A DNA stretch of 5,440 bases, from assembly GCA_021788675.1 (NCBI GenBank), contig JAJYKI010000053.1, positions 1 to 5,440 on the forward strand. Reading direction: 5' to 3'. The stretch comes from a bacterium (GTDB lineage Bacteria > Patescibacteriota > Saccharimonadia > Saccharimonadales > UBA4665). The notes under the pieces are model-generated. The model worked only from the letters and a program-made list of their open reading frames with translations, was not told the DNA's origin and did not search any database. Position 1 is the stretch's first letter. Each line of letters starts with the position of its first letter. Below, one piece after another: positions 1 to 5,280 of this stretch. Made by a program: the position numbers and the translations under genes.

Positions 1-232
1 CGAAGACTTGAGGAATAATGGCTACGACACTCTGACCGCCGGAAGCACCATAACCTTTACGCCGACCATACCCTCAAACTTACCCATAACGGCCACCGGG
101 AGCGTAGTCATAAGTGAGCCGATGTATGGACTGAGAAGAGTAGACGTAACTGTTTCTTACGTGCAATACGGACAAACTATAAATGTCGAACTAAGTTCTG
201 AGATTGGCATTATTGGATTGGGGCAAGGATGA
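1..232 (+). CDS. C-terminal part of a PilV/GspI-like minor pilin (5' truncated by window edge)
   Basis: The reading frame is open from base 2 (GAA GAC TTG ...) to the TGA at 230-232, so about 76 residues of C-terminus are visible. The start lies upstream of the window; a TTG at 8 is in frame but should not be read as the true start. The visible part is Thr/Ser/Ile rich and ends with an alternating strand pattern (GLRRVDVTVSYVQYGQ, then VELSSEIG). This resembles the last beta-hairpin of PilV/GspI-type minor pilins, where a strand of the form 'L..V.V.V.Y' is followed by a short turn and a final strand. There are no cysteines. The stop overlaps the next start as ATGA, so it is coupled to the PilW/GspJ-like gene. 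The prepilin leader cannot be seen, so assignment rests on the C-terminal pattern and on position before a J-like and a K-like gene. Another minor pilin class is possible. Confidence 0.6.
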   Translation, partial: EDLRNNGYDTLTAGSTITFTPTIPSNLPITATGSVVISEPMYGLRRVDVTVSYVQYGQTINVELSSEIGIIGLGQG

Positions 233-900
233 AAAACAGATCAAAGCTGAGCGATGATGGTTTTACTTTAATTGAACTGCTGGTAACCATGCTGGTCATG
301 GCAATCATGTTCGTTGCTATGGCTAACTTTATTACCGACTGGATGCAGACCGCCGGTATCGCCCAGGCTAAAGCTAACTTAATTAGTACGGCTGAATATG
401 CTCTTGATGAAGCCAATAACGACATCCTGTTATCTGGCAGCGTCGATTCTCCCAATCGCTGGCCCGATCCTAACGGCCCCGGTGGAAACCAGTATGGCTG
501 GCAGTCCAACAGTACGACTCTAGTCTTGGCAAAAGTCGCCGTCGACAGCAGCGGCAACGCCATCTACACCGACAGCAATGACTATATTACCCAAAAAGAC
601 GATATTATTTACTATTTATCGGGAACAACTCTTTATCGGCGCGTCCTCGCATCAACCAGCACCAACGACACCGCCGTAACAACATGCCCTGCCAGCCTCG
701 CCACCAGCACCTGTCCGGCCGACTCTATTGTAGCCACCGGAGTAACGACTTGGAATATAACCTATTATGACGCTAATAACCAGGTCGTTAGTCCAGCCAA
801 TGCCCGTTCTATCCAACTATCCATAACCATATCCACGACCTATAACGGACAACCGATCAACGCCAGCTATACTACAAGGATGGTATTCAGAAATGCTTAA
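229..900 (+). CDS. Prepilin with N-terminal cleavage/methylation motif, PilW/GspJ-like minor pilin
   Basis: This 223-residue protein begins with an 11-residue basic leader ending in Gly11, followed by FTLIELL. That gives Phe at +1 and Glu at +5 of the mature protein, the signature cut and N-methylated by prepilin peptidase (PilD). Residues 12 to about 34 form the hydrophobic helix that anchors the subunit in the membrane before assembly and packs in the fibre core. The globular part follows, with Cys153 and Cys162 flanking an eight-residue loop that could be a disulfide. The C-terminal pair of strands (RSIQLSITIS, then SYTTRMVF) has the same layout as the upstream minor pilin. Size and position between an I-like and a K-like gene favour a PilW/GspJ role in the tip complex. 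The start at 229 is fixed by the leader and by the ATGA overlap with the upstream stop. The RBS is weak (TTGGGG about 6 bases upstream), consistent with coupled translation. Confidence 0.85.
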   Translation: MKNRSKLSDDGFTLIELLVTMLVMAIMFVAMANFITDWMQTAGIAQAKANLISTAEYALDEANNDILLSGSVDSPNRWPDPNGPGGNQYGWQSNSTTLVLAKVAVDSSGNAIYTDSNDYITQKDDIIYYLSGTTLYRRVLASTSTNDTAVTTCPASLATSTCPADSIVATGVTTWNITYYDANNQVVSPANARSIQLSITISTTYNGQPINASYTTRMVFRNA

Positions 901-2314
901 AACCAATTTAGAAAGCGACTATGAAGAATCGGGCTGGGTATTGGTTTCGGCTATTGTCGTAATAACATTTTTAACAGCCATCGGGTTGACTTTAGTCGGT
1001 TACGTAGCGTCACAGTTCCAGCATAGTTATTATGAGGCATACGCCCAAAACGCCCAGCTGACAGCCGAAGCCGGCATAGAACAATCGGTTGATGAGCTAA
1101 ATTCATCCAGCGACTTTGCCGGCTATTCTACGCCTCAGGTTTTCTTTAACAATTCGACTCAAGGATATGGCACGTTCACAACGTCAATAACTTCTAATCC
1201 TGACGGCAAATCTAAATACATCATATCGACAGGTAACGTTTATTTAAACAGTAGTGCGACTAATCCTTATGTAACCCGGATGATCAAAGTCGTGGTCGTC
1301 GGCACTCAAAGTACCGGCTATTCGGTCATGACCGGTCCGGGGGGCCTAATATTAGGCGGTACGGCCAACATTACCAATTCAAGTGTCTATGTCAGCGGGA
1401 CTATAACCATGAACGGGGCATCAAAAATCGGGACCTATGCTAACCCGCTGACAGTTGAAGCTGCTAACGATGCCTGCCCGACCGGCTCAACCCCCGGCTC
1501 AACCTATCCAACGGTCTGTACCGACACTCAACCAATCAGCCTGTCATCGAACAGCAAGATATATGGCAGCGTCTGCGCTACCGGCCAGACAAGCACCGGA
1601 CCGAATAACAACATCCAGACCGGCAACGGTGGCAGCGGACTGGAATCCGGCTGTGTTGCTCCGGTAAATTCGCCGCCTACCTATGATCGCCTGTCTCAAA
1701 TTCAAGCCGTCACAACAACCGCTTCAGGCACTAACAGTGATTACATTTGCGGCAATGGCACGACCGGCAGTAACTGGCCGGCCAACCTCGAGCTAACCGG
1801 CAACGTAACAATTGGCGGACATTGTAATATTACGGTTAACGGTAATGTCTGGATTACCGGCAATTTAACGATTGACGGATCGGCCAATTTTACGGTGTCC
1901 GACAGTCTGGGCACCACACATCCCGTTATTATGGTCGACGGCACGATTTCAGTCGGCGGATCGACTTCAATGATTGCCAATTCTAGTGGTACGGGCATAG
2001 AATTCATAACCTTCTTAAGCGATAACTCGTGCACCATCGGTACCACATCAACTACTTATTGTTCTTCGCTAACCGGCAACGATTTGAAAACATCACAGTC
2101 GATGCAAAACATATCCGTCGGCAGTAGCGTCAAAACCCCGGGGGCAATATTTGACGCCTACTGGAGCGAGGTGGTCCTAAACGGTAGTGGCGCGGTCGGA
2201 GCCGCAACCGGCCAAACCGTATTCCTTAACGGATCAGGCTCGGTGGTCTTCGGTACGACTTTGGCATCAAACACAACCACCTGGACAATTAGTAGCTACG
2301 AACCCTACCGCTGA
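893..2314 (+). CDS. Large PilX/GspK-like protein, putative pilus-tip subunit with beta-helical C-terminal domain
   Basis: 473 residues. The N-terminus resembles PilX/GspK: a short acidic stretch ending EESG14, a hydrophobic helix (about residues 16-42), then an amphipathic continuation ending near AEAGIEQSV. If cleaved after Gly14, position +1 is Trp and +5 is Ser; GspK is the known family member that lacks Glu+5. Residues from about 150 to the end are rich in Gly, Asn, Ser and Thr and show repeated short strands: a 20-residue repeat at 301-315 and 321-335, PVIMVDGTI at 344-352, GAIFDAYW at 417-424, and LNGSG at 429 and 445. This looks like a right-handed beta-helix or beta-solenoid. Eight cysteines, all in the exported part, could form disulfides. 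At 473 residues it is well above classical PilX (under about 200) and above typical GspK (about 300). From memory, similar C-terminal regions occur in CPR proteins near T4P genes. It overlaps the upstream gene by 8 bases. A tip adhesin or cap role is inferred. Confidence 0.75.
   Translation: MLKTNLESDYEESGWVLVSAIVVITFLTAIGLTLVGYVASQFQHSYYEAYAQNAQLTAEAGIEQSVDELNSSSDFAGYSTPQVFFNNSTQGYGTFTTSITSNPDGKSKYIISTGNVYLNSSATNPYVTRMIKVVVVGTQSTGYSVMTGPGGLILGGTANITNSSVYVSGTITMNGASKIGTYANPLTVEAANDACPTGSTPGSTYPTVCTDTQPISLSSNSKIYGSVCATGQTSTGPNNNIQTGNGGSGLESGCVAPVNSPPTYDRLSQIQAVTTTASGTNSDYICGNGTTGSNWPANLELTGNVTIGGHCNITVNGNVWITGNLTIDGSANFTVSDSLGTTHPVIMVDGTISVGGSTSMIANSSGTGIEFITFLSDNSCTIGTTSTTYCSSLTGNDLKTSQSMQNISVGSSVKTPGAIFDAYWSEVVLNGSGAVGAATGQTVFLNGSGSVVFGTTLASNTTTWTISSYEPYR
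1793..1897 (+). repeat. Imperfect coding repeat, 20-residue period, within the PilX/GspK-like gene
   Basis: Residues 301-315 (LTGNVTIGGHCNITV) and 321-335 (ITGNLTIDGSANFTV) align without gaps at a spacing of exactly 20 residues (60 bases). The DNA copies are recognisable (both contain taccggcaa-like starts and end in ttacggt) but have diverged. A period near 20 with conserved T-G-N-x-T-I-x-G is what successive coils of a beta-solenoid would give. Confidence 0.75.
2177..2245 (+). repeat. Short coding repeat LNGSGxV, 16-residue period
   Basis: LNGSGAV at residue 429 recurs as LNGSGSV at residue 445 of the PilX/GspK-like protein. The two copies lie directly before the final strand (WTISSYEPY) and fit two more turns of the putative beta-solenoid. 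It is a protein-level repeat and not a mobile or regulatory DNA repeat. Confidence 0.6.
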
Positions 2315-2396
2315 AATGAATAATGGTATAATTTAACTAGTTGTAATAGGGTTCAAATAAAGACAAAGTTTAGCATTGGTAAGCGGTGGGAAATAA
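2315..2396 (+). other. Intergenic region: promoter plus untranslated leader of the pilin gene
   Basis: This is the longest non-coding stretch in the window. Apart from the -10 element it holds an AT-rich leader and the purine-rich GGTGGG (2385-2390), six bases before the ATG and the likely ribosome binding site. I see no hairpin with a U-tract after the upstream stop, so transcription from the upstream genes may read through. Confidence 0.6.
2324..2332 (+). promoter_or_regulatory. Extended -10 promoter (TGGTATAAT) for the pilin gene
   Basis: The 82-base gap after the PilX/GspK-like gene contains TG at 2324-2325, one base, then a perfect TATAAT at 2327-2332. This is a consensus extended -10 element for the housekeeping sigma factor. 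No convincing -35 hexamer exists 16-18 bases upstream (the bases there read like CCCTAC), which is tolerated when the extended TG is present. Transcription should start near 2339, leaving a leader of roughly 57 bases before the pilin ATG at 2397. It would let the pilin and pilMNO be transcribed independently of the tip-complex genes. Confidence 0.7.
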
Positions 2397-2882
2397 ATGG
2401 CATTTAACCACAAATTAAATAATCACGGATTCTCGGTTATAGAGATACTGATTGTGTTAATTGCCGTCGGTTTACTAGTCGGCATCGTAGCCTATACTTA
2501 TGCCGGGATTAGAGCGCGCAGCCGTGACAACACCAGAATCGCGGATTTAACCACCGAACTCCAAACGAATATCGAGGCTTTCTACTCACAAAACATGTAT
2601 TATCCCAGCCTGAAAGACATGAACAGTCCCAGCTGGCGAACCACAAATTTACCCAAACTTCAGTCCAACGCCATACAAGACCCCTCCTGGACTCCTTCCA
2701 ATAAAACCTGCACTCTTAACAATCAGCCGATTCTGCTCAAAAAGGCTCAGCCGGGATGCTATGGCTATAATCCGACCAACAACGGGGCCAGTTGTGAATC
2801 GAATGACACGACCTGCAATCAATACACCCTAACCGCCAGCCTGGAACAGGGCGGACTTTACGTAAAAACGCAACTGGATTAA
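2397..2882 (+). CDS. Type IV pilin, PilA/GspG-like
   Basis: 161 residues. The leader is 11 residues with two Lys/His-type positives and Gly11 at the cleavage site, followed by FSVIEILIVL: Phe+1 and Glu+5, as needed for PilD processing and fibre packing. The helix runs from residue 12 through about 65 (hydrophobic to about 35, then amphipathic with RARSRDNTRIADLTTEL). Next comes IEAFYSQNMYYPSL, the helix-to-globule junction typical of GspG/PilA-like pilins in which an aromatic-rich segment leads into 'YP'. The C-terminal part has a YGY strand and YTLTASLE, a strand pattern typical of this class. Four cysteines (105, 121, 133, 140) could make two disulfides. It has its own promoter and sits between the tip-complex genes and pilM, so it could be the major pilin or an abundant minor one. 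The sequence alone does not decide which. Confidence 0.87.
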   Translation: MAFNHKLNNHGFSVIEILIVLIAVGLLVGIVAYTYAGIRARSRDNTRIADLTTELQTNIEAFYSQNMYYPSLKDMNSPSWRTTNLPKLQSNAIQDPSWTPSNKTCTLNNQPILLKKAQPGCYGYNPTNNGASCESNDTTCNQYTLTASLEQGGLYVKTQLD

Positions 2883-2934
2883 TCACCATGACTTTTAAAA
2901 ACACGCAACCTAAATTCATAAAGAGTAAAGCTTA
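2883..2934 (+). other. Short spacer between pilin and pilM, with a 15-codon open frame
   Basis: These 52 bases separate the pilin stop from the pilM ATG. No terminator or promoter is visible. An ATG at 2888 opens a 15-codon frame (MTFKNTQPKFIKSKA) whose TAA at 2933-2935 shares its last base with the pilM ATG (TAATG). No Shine-Dalgarno sequence precedes that ATG, so I do not call it a gene. If translated, it would couple ribosome arrival to pilM. Confidence 0.35.
2920..2925 (+). promoter_or_regulatory. Modest ribosome binding site for pilM (AAAGAG)
   Basis: AAAGAG ends nine bases before the ATG at 2935, a workable but weak Shine-Dalgarno match. It supports that ATG as the start, since the frame upstream has no better-placed in-frame start. 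Confidence 0.4.
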
Positions 2935-4041
2935 ATGTCTAACGTACACCAGAAACTACCCTACTTATACAAGGATAAGCCCCTGTTCGGCATGGACATT
3001 GGTAATGGTTCGCTTAAGGTCATGCAAACTGTTTTAGATTCTCAAAAAAACGACAAAAAACAATCCTCAAAAACCAATAATCTGCTTGTGGGTTATGGTA
3101 GCTGCCACTTTGACGCCAAAGCTATCAATGACGGAGTGGTCGTTAGTCCGGAGATAATAGCCGAATCGGCTAAAAAACTATTTACTAACGGACTTTTTGG
3201 CGACATTACAACCAGGCGGGTAGCCTTAACTATACCATCGTATCGTACGTTCACGCGTTCACTAATGCTGCCGCCATCACTTTCGAACAAAGAAATGAAA
3301 GAAGCTATCAGCATGGAGGCTGAGCAATATATTCCGGTACCGATCGATAAGCTATATATAGATTTTGAGCCCTTGGGTAAATCGAGTGCTGGCCAGGAAT
3401 TTTTAATGGTCGCCGTACCGAAAGAGATTGTTGATTCTTACATGGACCTGACGGCAATTATGGGACTTGAAGCGGTACTCATCGAGACCACCATGAATGC
3501 CGCCTGTCGTCTATTCAGCAATGATTACCAGAGCGACGTGCCGACCTTAATTATCGATTTCGGGTCCCTGTCATCAGATATAAGCATATTTGATGTTAAG
3601 ATGCTAACCATGGGAACCGTCCAGGGCGGTGGTGAAATATTCACCAAAGTTATATCCGACAAGCTCGGCGTCACGCCTCAGGAAGCCCACATCATCAAAA
3701 CCCGTTACGGCCTCAATGTCAGCAAAAGACAAAAGGAAGTTAGAGACAGCCTTAAGCCCGTTCTGGATCAGATTATAAAGGAAATCCGACGACTGATACG
3801 CTACTACGAGGAGCGCTACGGACAAGACAGGCCAATCAAACAGTTAGTAACTTTAGGCGGCGGCAGCAACATGCCAGGACTAAACGAATACCTGACTGAC
3901 TCGCTGCGCCTAGCCGTAAGACCTTGTGACCCGTGGCAATATATGTCGGTTCACAAACTGCGTCTACCAACTCGCGACAACAAACAGATGTATGCCACCG
4001 CTGCCGGTCTATCAATGGCCAACCCCAAGGAGGTATTTTAG
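2935..4041 (+). CDS. pilM: PilM, actin-like T4P assembly ATPase-fold protein
   Basis: 368 residues, close to the usual ~350. PilM is cytoplasmic, has the FtsA/actin fold, binds nucleotide and the N-terminal tail of PilN, and links the PilB/PilT motors to the inner-membrane platform. The fold motifs are all present: phosphate-1 loop FGMDIGNGSLK (18-28), phosphate-2 loop IIDFGSLSSDISI (206-218) and adenosine motif GGGSNMPGL (308-316). The family hallmark EAEQYIPVP lies at 128-136. No membrane segment or signal peptide is seen and the three cysteines are scattered, as expected in the cytoplasm. Oddities are a 17-residue extension before the first strand and a Lys/Gln/Ser-rich insert at about 36-49 encoded by A7 and A6 runs. 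The downstream gene encodes the matching PilN tail, which strengthens the call. It ends one base before the pilN ATG. Confidence 0.96.
   Translation: MSNVHQKLPYLYKDKPLFGMDIGNGSLKVMQTVLDSQKNDKKQSSKTNNLLVGYGSCHFDAKAINDGVVVSPEIIAESAKKLFTNGLFGDITTRRVALTIPSYRTFTRSLMLPPSLSNKEMKEAISMEAEQYIPVPIDKLYIDFEPLGKSSAGQEFLMVAVPKEIVDSYMDLTAIMGLEAVLIETTMNAACRLFSNDYQSDVPTLIIDFGSLSSDISIFDVKMLTMGTVQGGGEIFTKVISDKLGVTPQEAHIIKTRYGLNVSKRQKEVRDSLKPVLDQIIKEIRRLIRYYEERYGQDRPIKQLVTLGGGSNMPGLNEYLTDSLRLAVRPCDPWQYMSVHKLRLPTRDNKQMYATAAGLSMANPKEVF
4027..4034 (+). promoter_or_regulatory. Strong Shine-Dalgarno for pilN (AAGGAGGT)
   Basis: A perfect AAGGAGGT inside the last codons of pilM lies eight bases before the ATG at 4043. 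It fixes that ATG as the pilN start, although the same frame stays open to an ATG at 3926 inside pilM. It is the best ribosome binding site in the window and suggests pilN is initiated efficiently in its own right. Confidence 0.9.
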
Positions 4042-4042
4042 T

Positions 4043-4654
4043 ATGGTTAACCTGCTTCCTCCGGAAGTTAAACAATCCTACTACTATGCCAGGCACAATG
4101 CCAATATCCTGCATTGGTTGTCGGCTTTGGTAATCGGCCTGCTAATCTTGGCCGGAATCGGCACTTACGGCTGGATTAAAATTCATAATTCGACCACTTA
4201 CTCTAAAAAGCAGATTGCCAGTCTACAAACACAGCTTAAAAAAGAAAACCTATCCGCCATTCAACAGAAAGTCATAGCCATTAACGATGACTTCGCTCTG
4301 GTAGTTAAGGTTTTGTCTCAGGAAGTGGTATTCTCGAAACTTTTGACTAACATGGCATATGCGATGCCGGCAGGGTCTAATTTGACTAAACTAAGCATCG
4401 ACAATACCGCCGCCGGCTCCGGTCTGGATATTACGGCTGAGACCACTAATTATCAGACGGGAACTCAAGTCGAGGCCAACTTATCCGATCCGGCCAATGG
4501 CATATTTTCTAAAGCCGATCTCGTCAGCATATCTTGCAGTGGCAATCTAGCCAGCTTGCCCGATCCGGCCTATCCGTGCACAGTCAGAATAAGAGCCGAG
4601 TTCGCCAAAAACAATCAGTTTTTATTTATTAACCAGACAGGGAAAAAGCCATGA
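4043..4654 (+). CDS. pilN: PilN, bitopic T4P inner-membrane alignment protein
   Basis: 203 residues from the ATG at 4043. The protein opens with MVNLLPPEVK, the conserved NLLP tail that inserts into a groove of PilM; any longer reading would bury this motif. A single membrane helix covers about 23-45, followed by a charged, probably coiled-coil stretch (about 54-85) and a small alpha/beta domain outside the membrane, which in the family pairs with PilO. Cys165 and Cys179 bracket a 13-residue Pro/Ala-rich loop in the outer domain and may form a disulfide. The final segment is hydrophilic. It sits one base after pilM and overlaps pilO by ATGA, so the three are co-translated. Sequence conservation outside the tail is low, as is normal for PilN; the call rests on the tail, topology, size and neighbours. 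Confidence 0.93.
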   Translation: MVNLLPPEVKQSYYYARHNANILHWLSALVIGLLILAGIGTYGWIKIHNSTTYSKKQIASLQTQLKKENLSAIQQKVIAINDDFALVVKVLSQEVVFSKLLTNMAYAMPAGSNLTKLSIDNTAAGSGLDITAETTNYQTGTQVEANLSDPANGIFSKADLVSISCSGNLASLPDPAYPCTVRIRAEFAKNNQFLFINQTGKKP

Positions 4655-5280
4655 AAAAAGGCTTTAAATTTAACAGCAAGCTAGTCAATCGGCTATTAAT
4701 GGTTCTGGTTTTCATACTGGTCGTCGGAATTGCCTATGGCACCAGGGAAGTAGTTAATCTACTCGGTGAACAAACCAATAACCTAGTTAATCTTAGAGCT
4801 AAGAACAAGGCCCTGCTTAGCGAACAGTCGAGCTTGAAAGTCGACATAGCTGACGTTGCTAAGTATGGCTCGCTTGAACAAATTGCAAAATCCATCGTTC
4901 CCCAGGATAAGGATCAGGCCCAGACTGTCAGAGAGATTGTAGATTTAGCCAACCAGAACAATATACCTTTGACGTCTATCAATTTCCCGCTGTCTTCACT
5001 TGGTAGCCTACCGGCAACCCAAGCCGGCAGCTCACCTATTTCCTTGTCACAGTTAACTCCGGTAAAAAATATTGGCGGCGTATATACTTTGCCTATAACC
5101 GTTGACTACTCACCTTCAGCATCAGGCATTCCATATAGTCAATTCTATAGCTTCCTTCAAGGACTGGAGAACAACCGCCGGACTTCACAAGTCACATCTT
5201 TGACCATCCAACCAGTGCCCAAAAGCAATGGCCTGATAACATTTACATTAACTATAAACGAGTATATTAAACCGCGATGA
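4651..5280 (+). CDS. pilO: PilO, bitopic T4P inner-membrane alignment protein
   Basis: 209 residues. A short basic cytoplasmic N-terminus (MKKGFKFNSK) leads to one membrane helix at about 12-31 and a coiled coil at about 33-66 (NNLVNLRAKNKALLSEQ region). The outer domain follows, with a family-like helix (VPQDKDQAQTVREIVDLANQ) and then NIPLTSINFP. The last third has YSQFYSFLQGLENNRR followed by strand TSLTIQP, the usual end of the PilO ferredoxin-like fold. No cysteines. PilO forms heterodimers with PilN and stacks in the membrane-spanning alignment complex. AGGGA at 4639-4643, seven bases before the ATG, serves as ribosome binding site, and the ATG overlaps the pilN stop. The stop in turn overlaps the next start by ATGA. 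Confidence 0.92.
   Translation: MKKGFKFNSKLVNRLLMVLVFILVVGIAYGTREVVNLLGEQTNNLVNLRAKNKALLSEQSSLKVDIADVAKYGSLEQIAKSIVPQDKDQAQTVREIVDLANQNNIPLTSINFPLSSLGSLPATQAGSSPISLSQLTPVKNIGGVYTLPITVDYSPSASGIPYSQFYSFLQGLENNRRTSQVTSLTIQPVPKSNGLITFTLTINEYIKPR

Noticed and set aside
8..10. TTG at 8 as the start of a 74-residue gene
   Set aside because: The frame is open to the left edge and the product looks like the C-terminal end of a minor pilin without its leader, so this is a truncated gene.
210..563. 117-codon open frame on the - strand
   Set aside because: It lies opposite the J-like pilin gene, which has an unmistakable prepilin leader; the antisense product has no recognisable features.
1455..1667. 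70-codon open frame on the + strand in another frame
   Set aside because: It is Pro/Ala/Arg-rich out-of-frame reading of the tip-like gene, with no ribosome site.
1741..2046. 101-codon open frame on the - strand
   Set aside because: It mirrors the repetitive Gly/Thr/Ile coding region of the tip-like protein; the hydrophobic, Pro/Val-rich product is a compositional shadow.
2341..2366. Second promoter (TTGTAA with a following AT-rich hexamer)
   Set aside because: The spacing between the candidate -35 and any -10-like sequence is far too short, and the extended -10 just upstream is much stronger.
3926..4042. Longer pilN starting at the ATG at 3926
   Set aside because: It would overlap pilM by 116 bases, lacks a ribosome site, and would bury the N-terminal NLLP motif; the ATG at 4043 has a perfect Shine-Dalgarno sequence.
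229..5280. Alternative genetic code (UGA as Gly), as in some CPR lineages
   Set aside because: TGA ends four genes here, three of them at ATGA overlaps with the next start, and complete family-like proteins result from the standard code.
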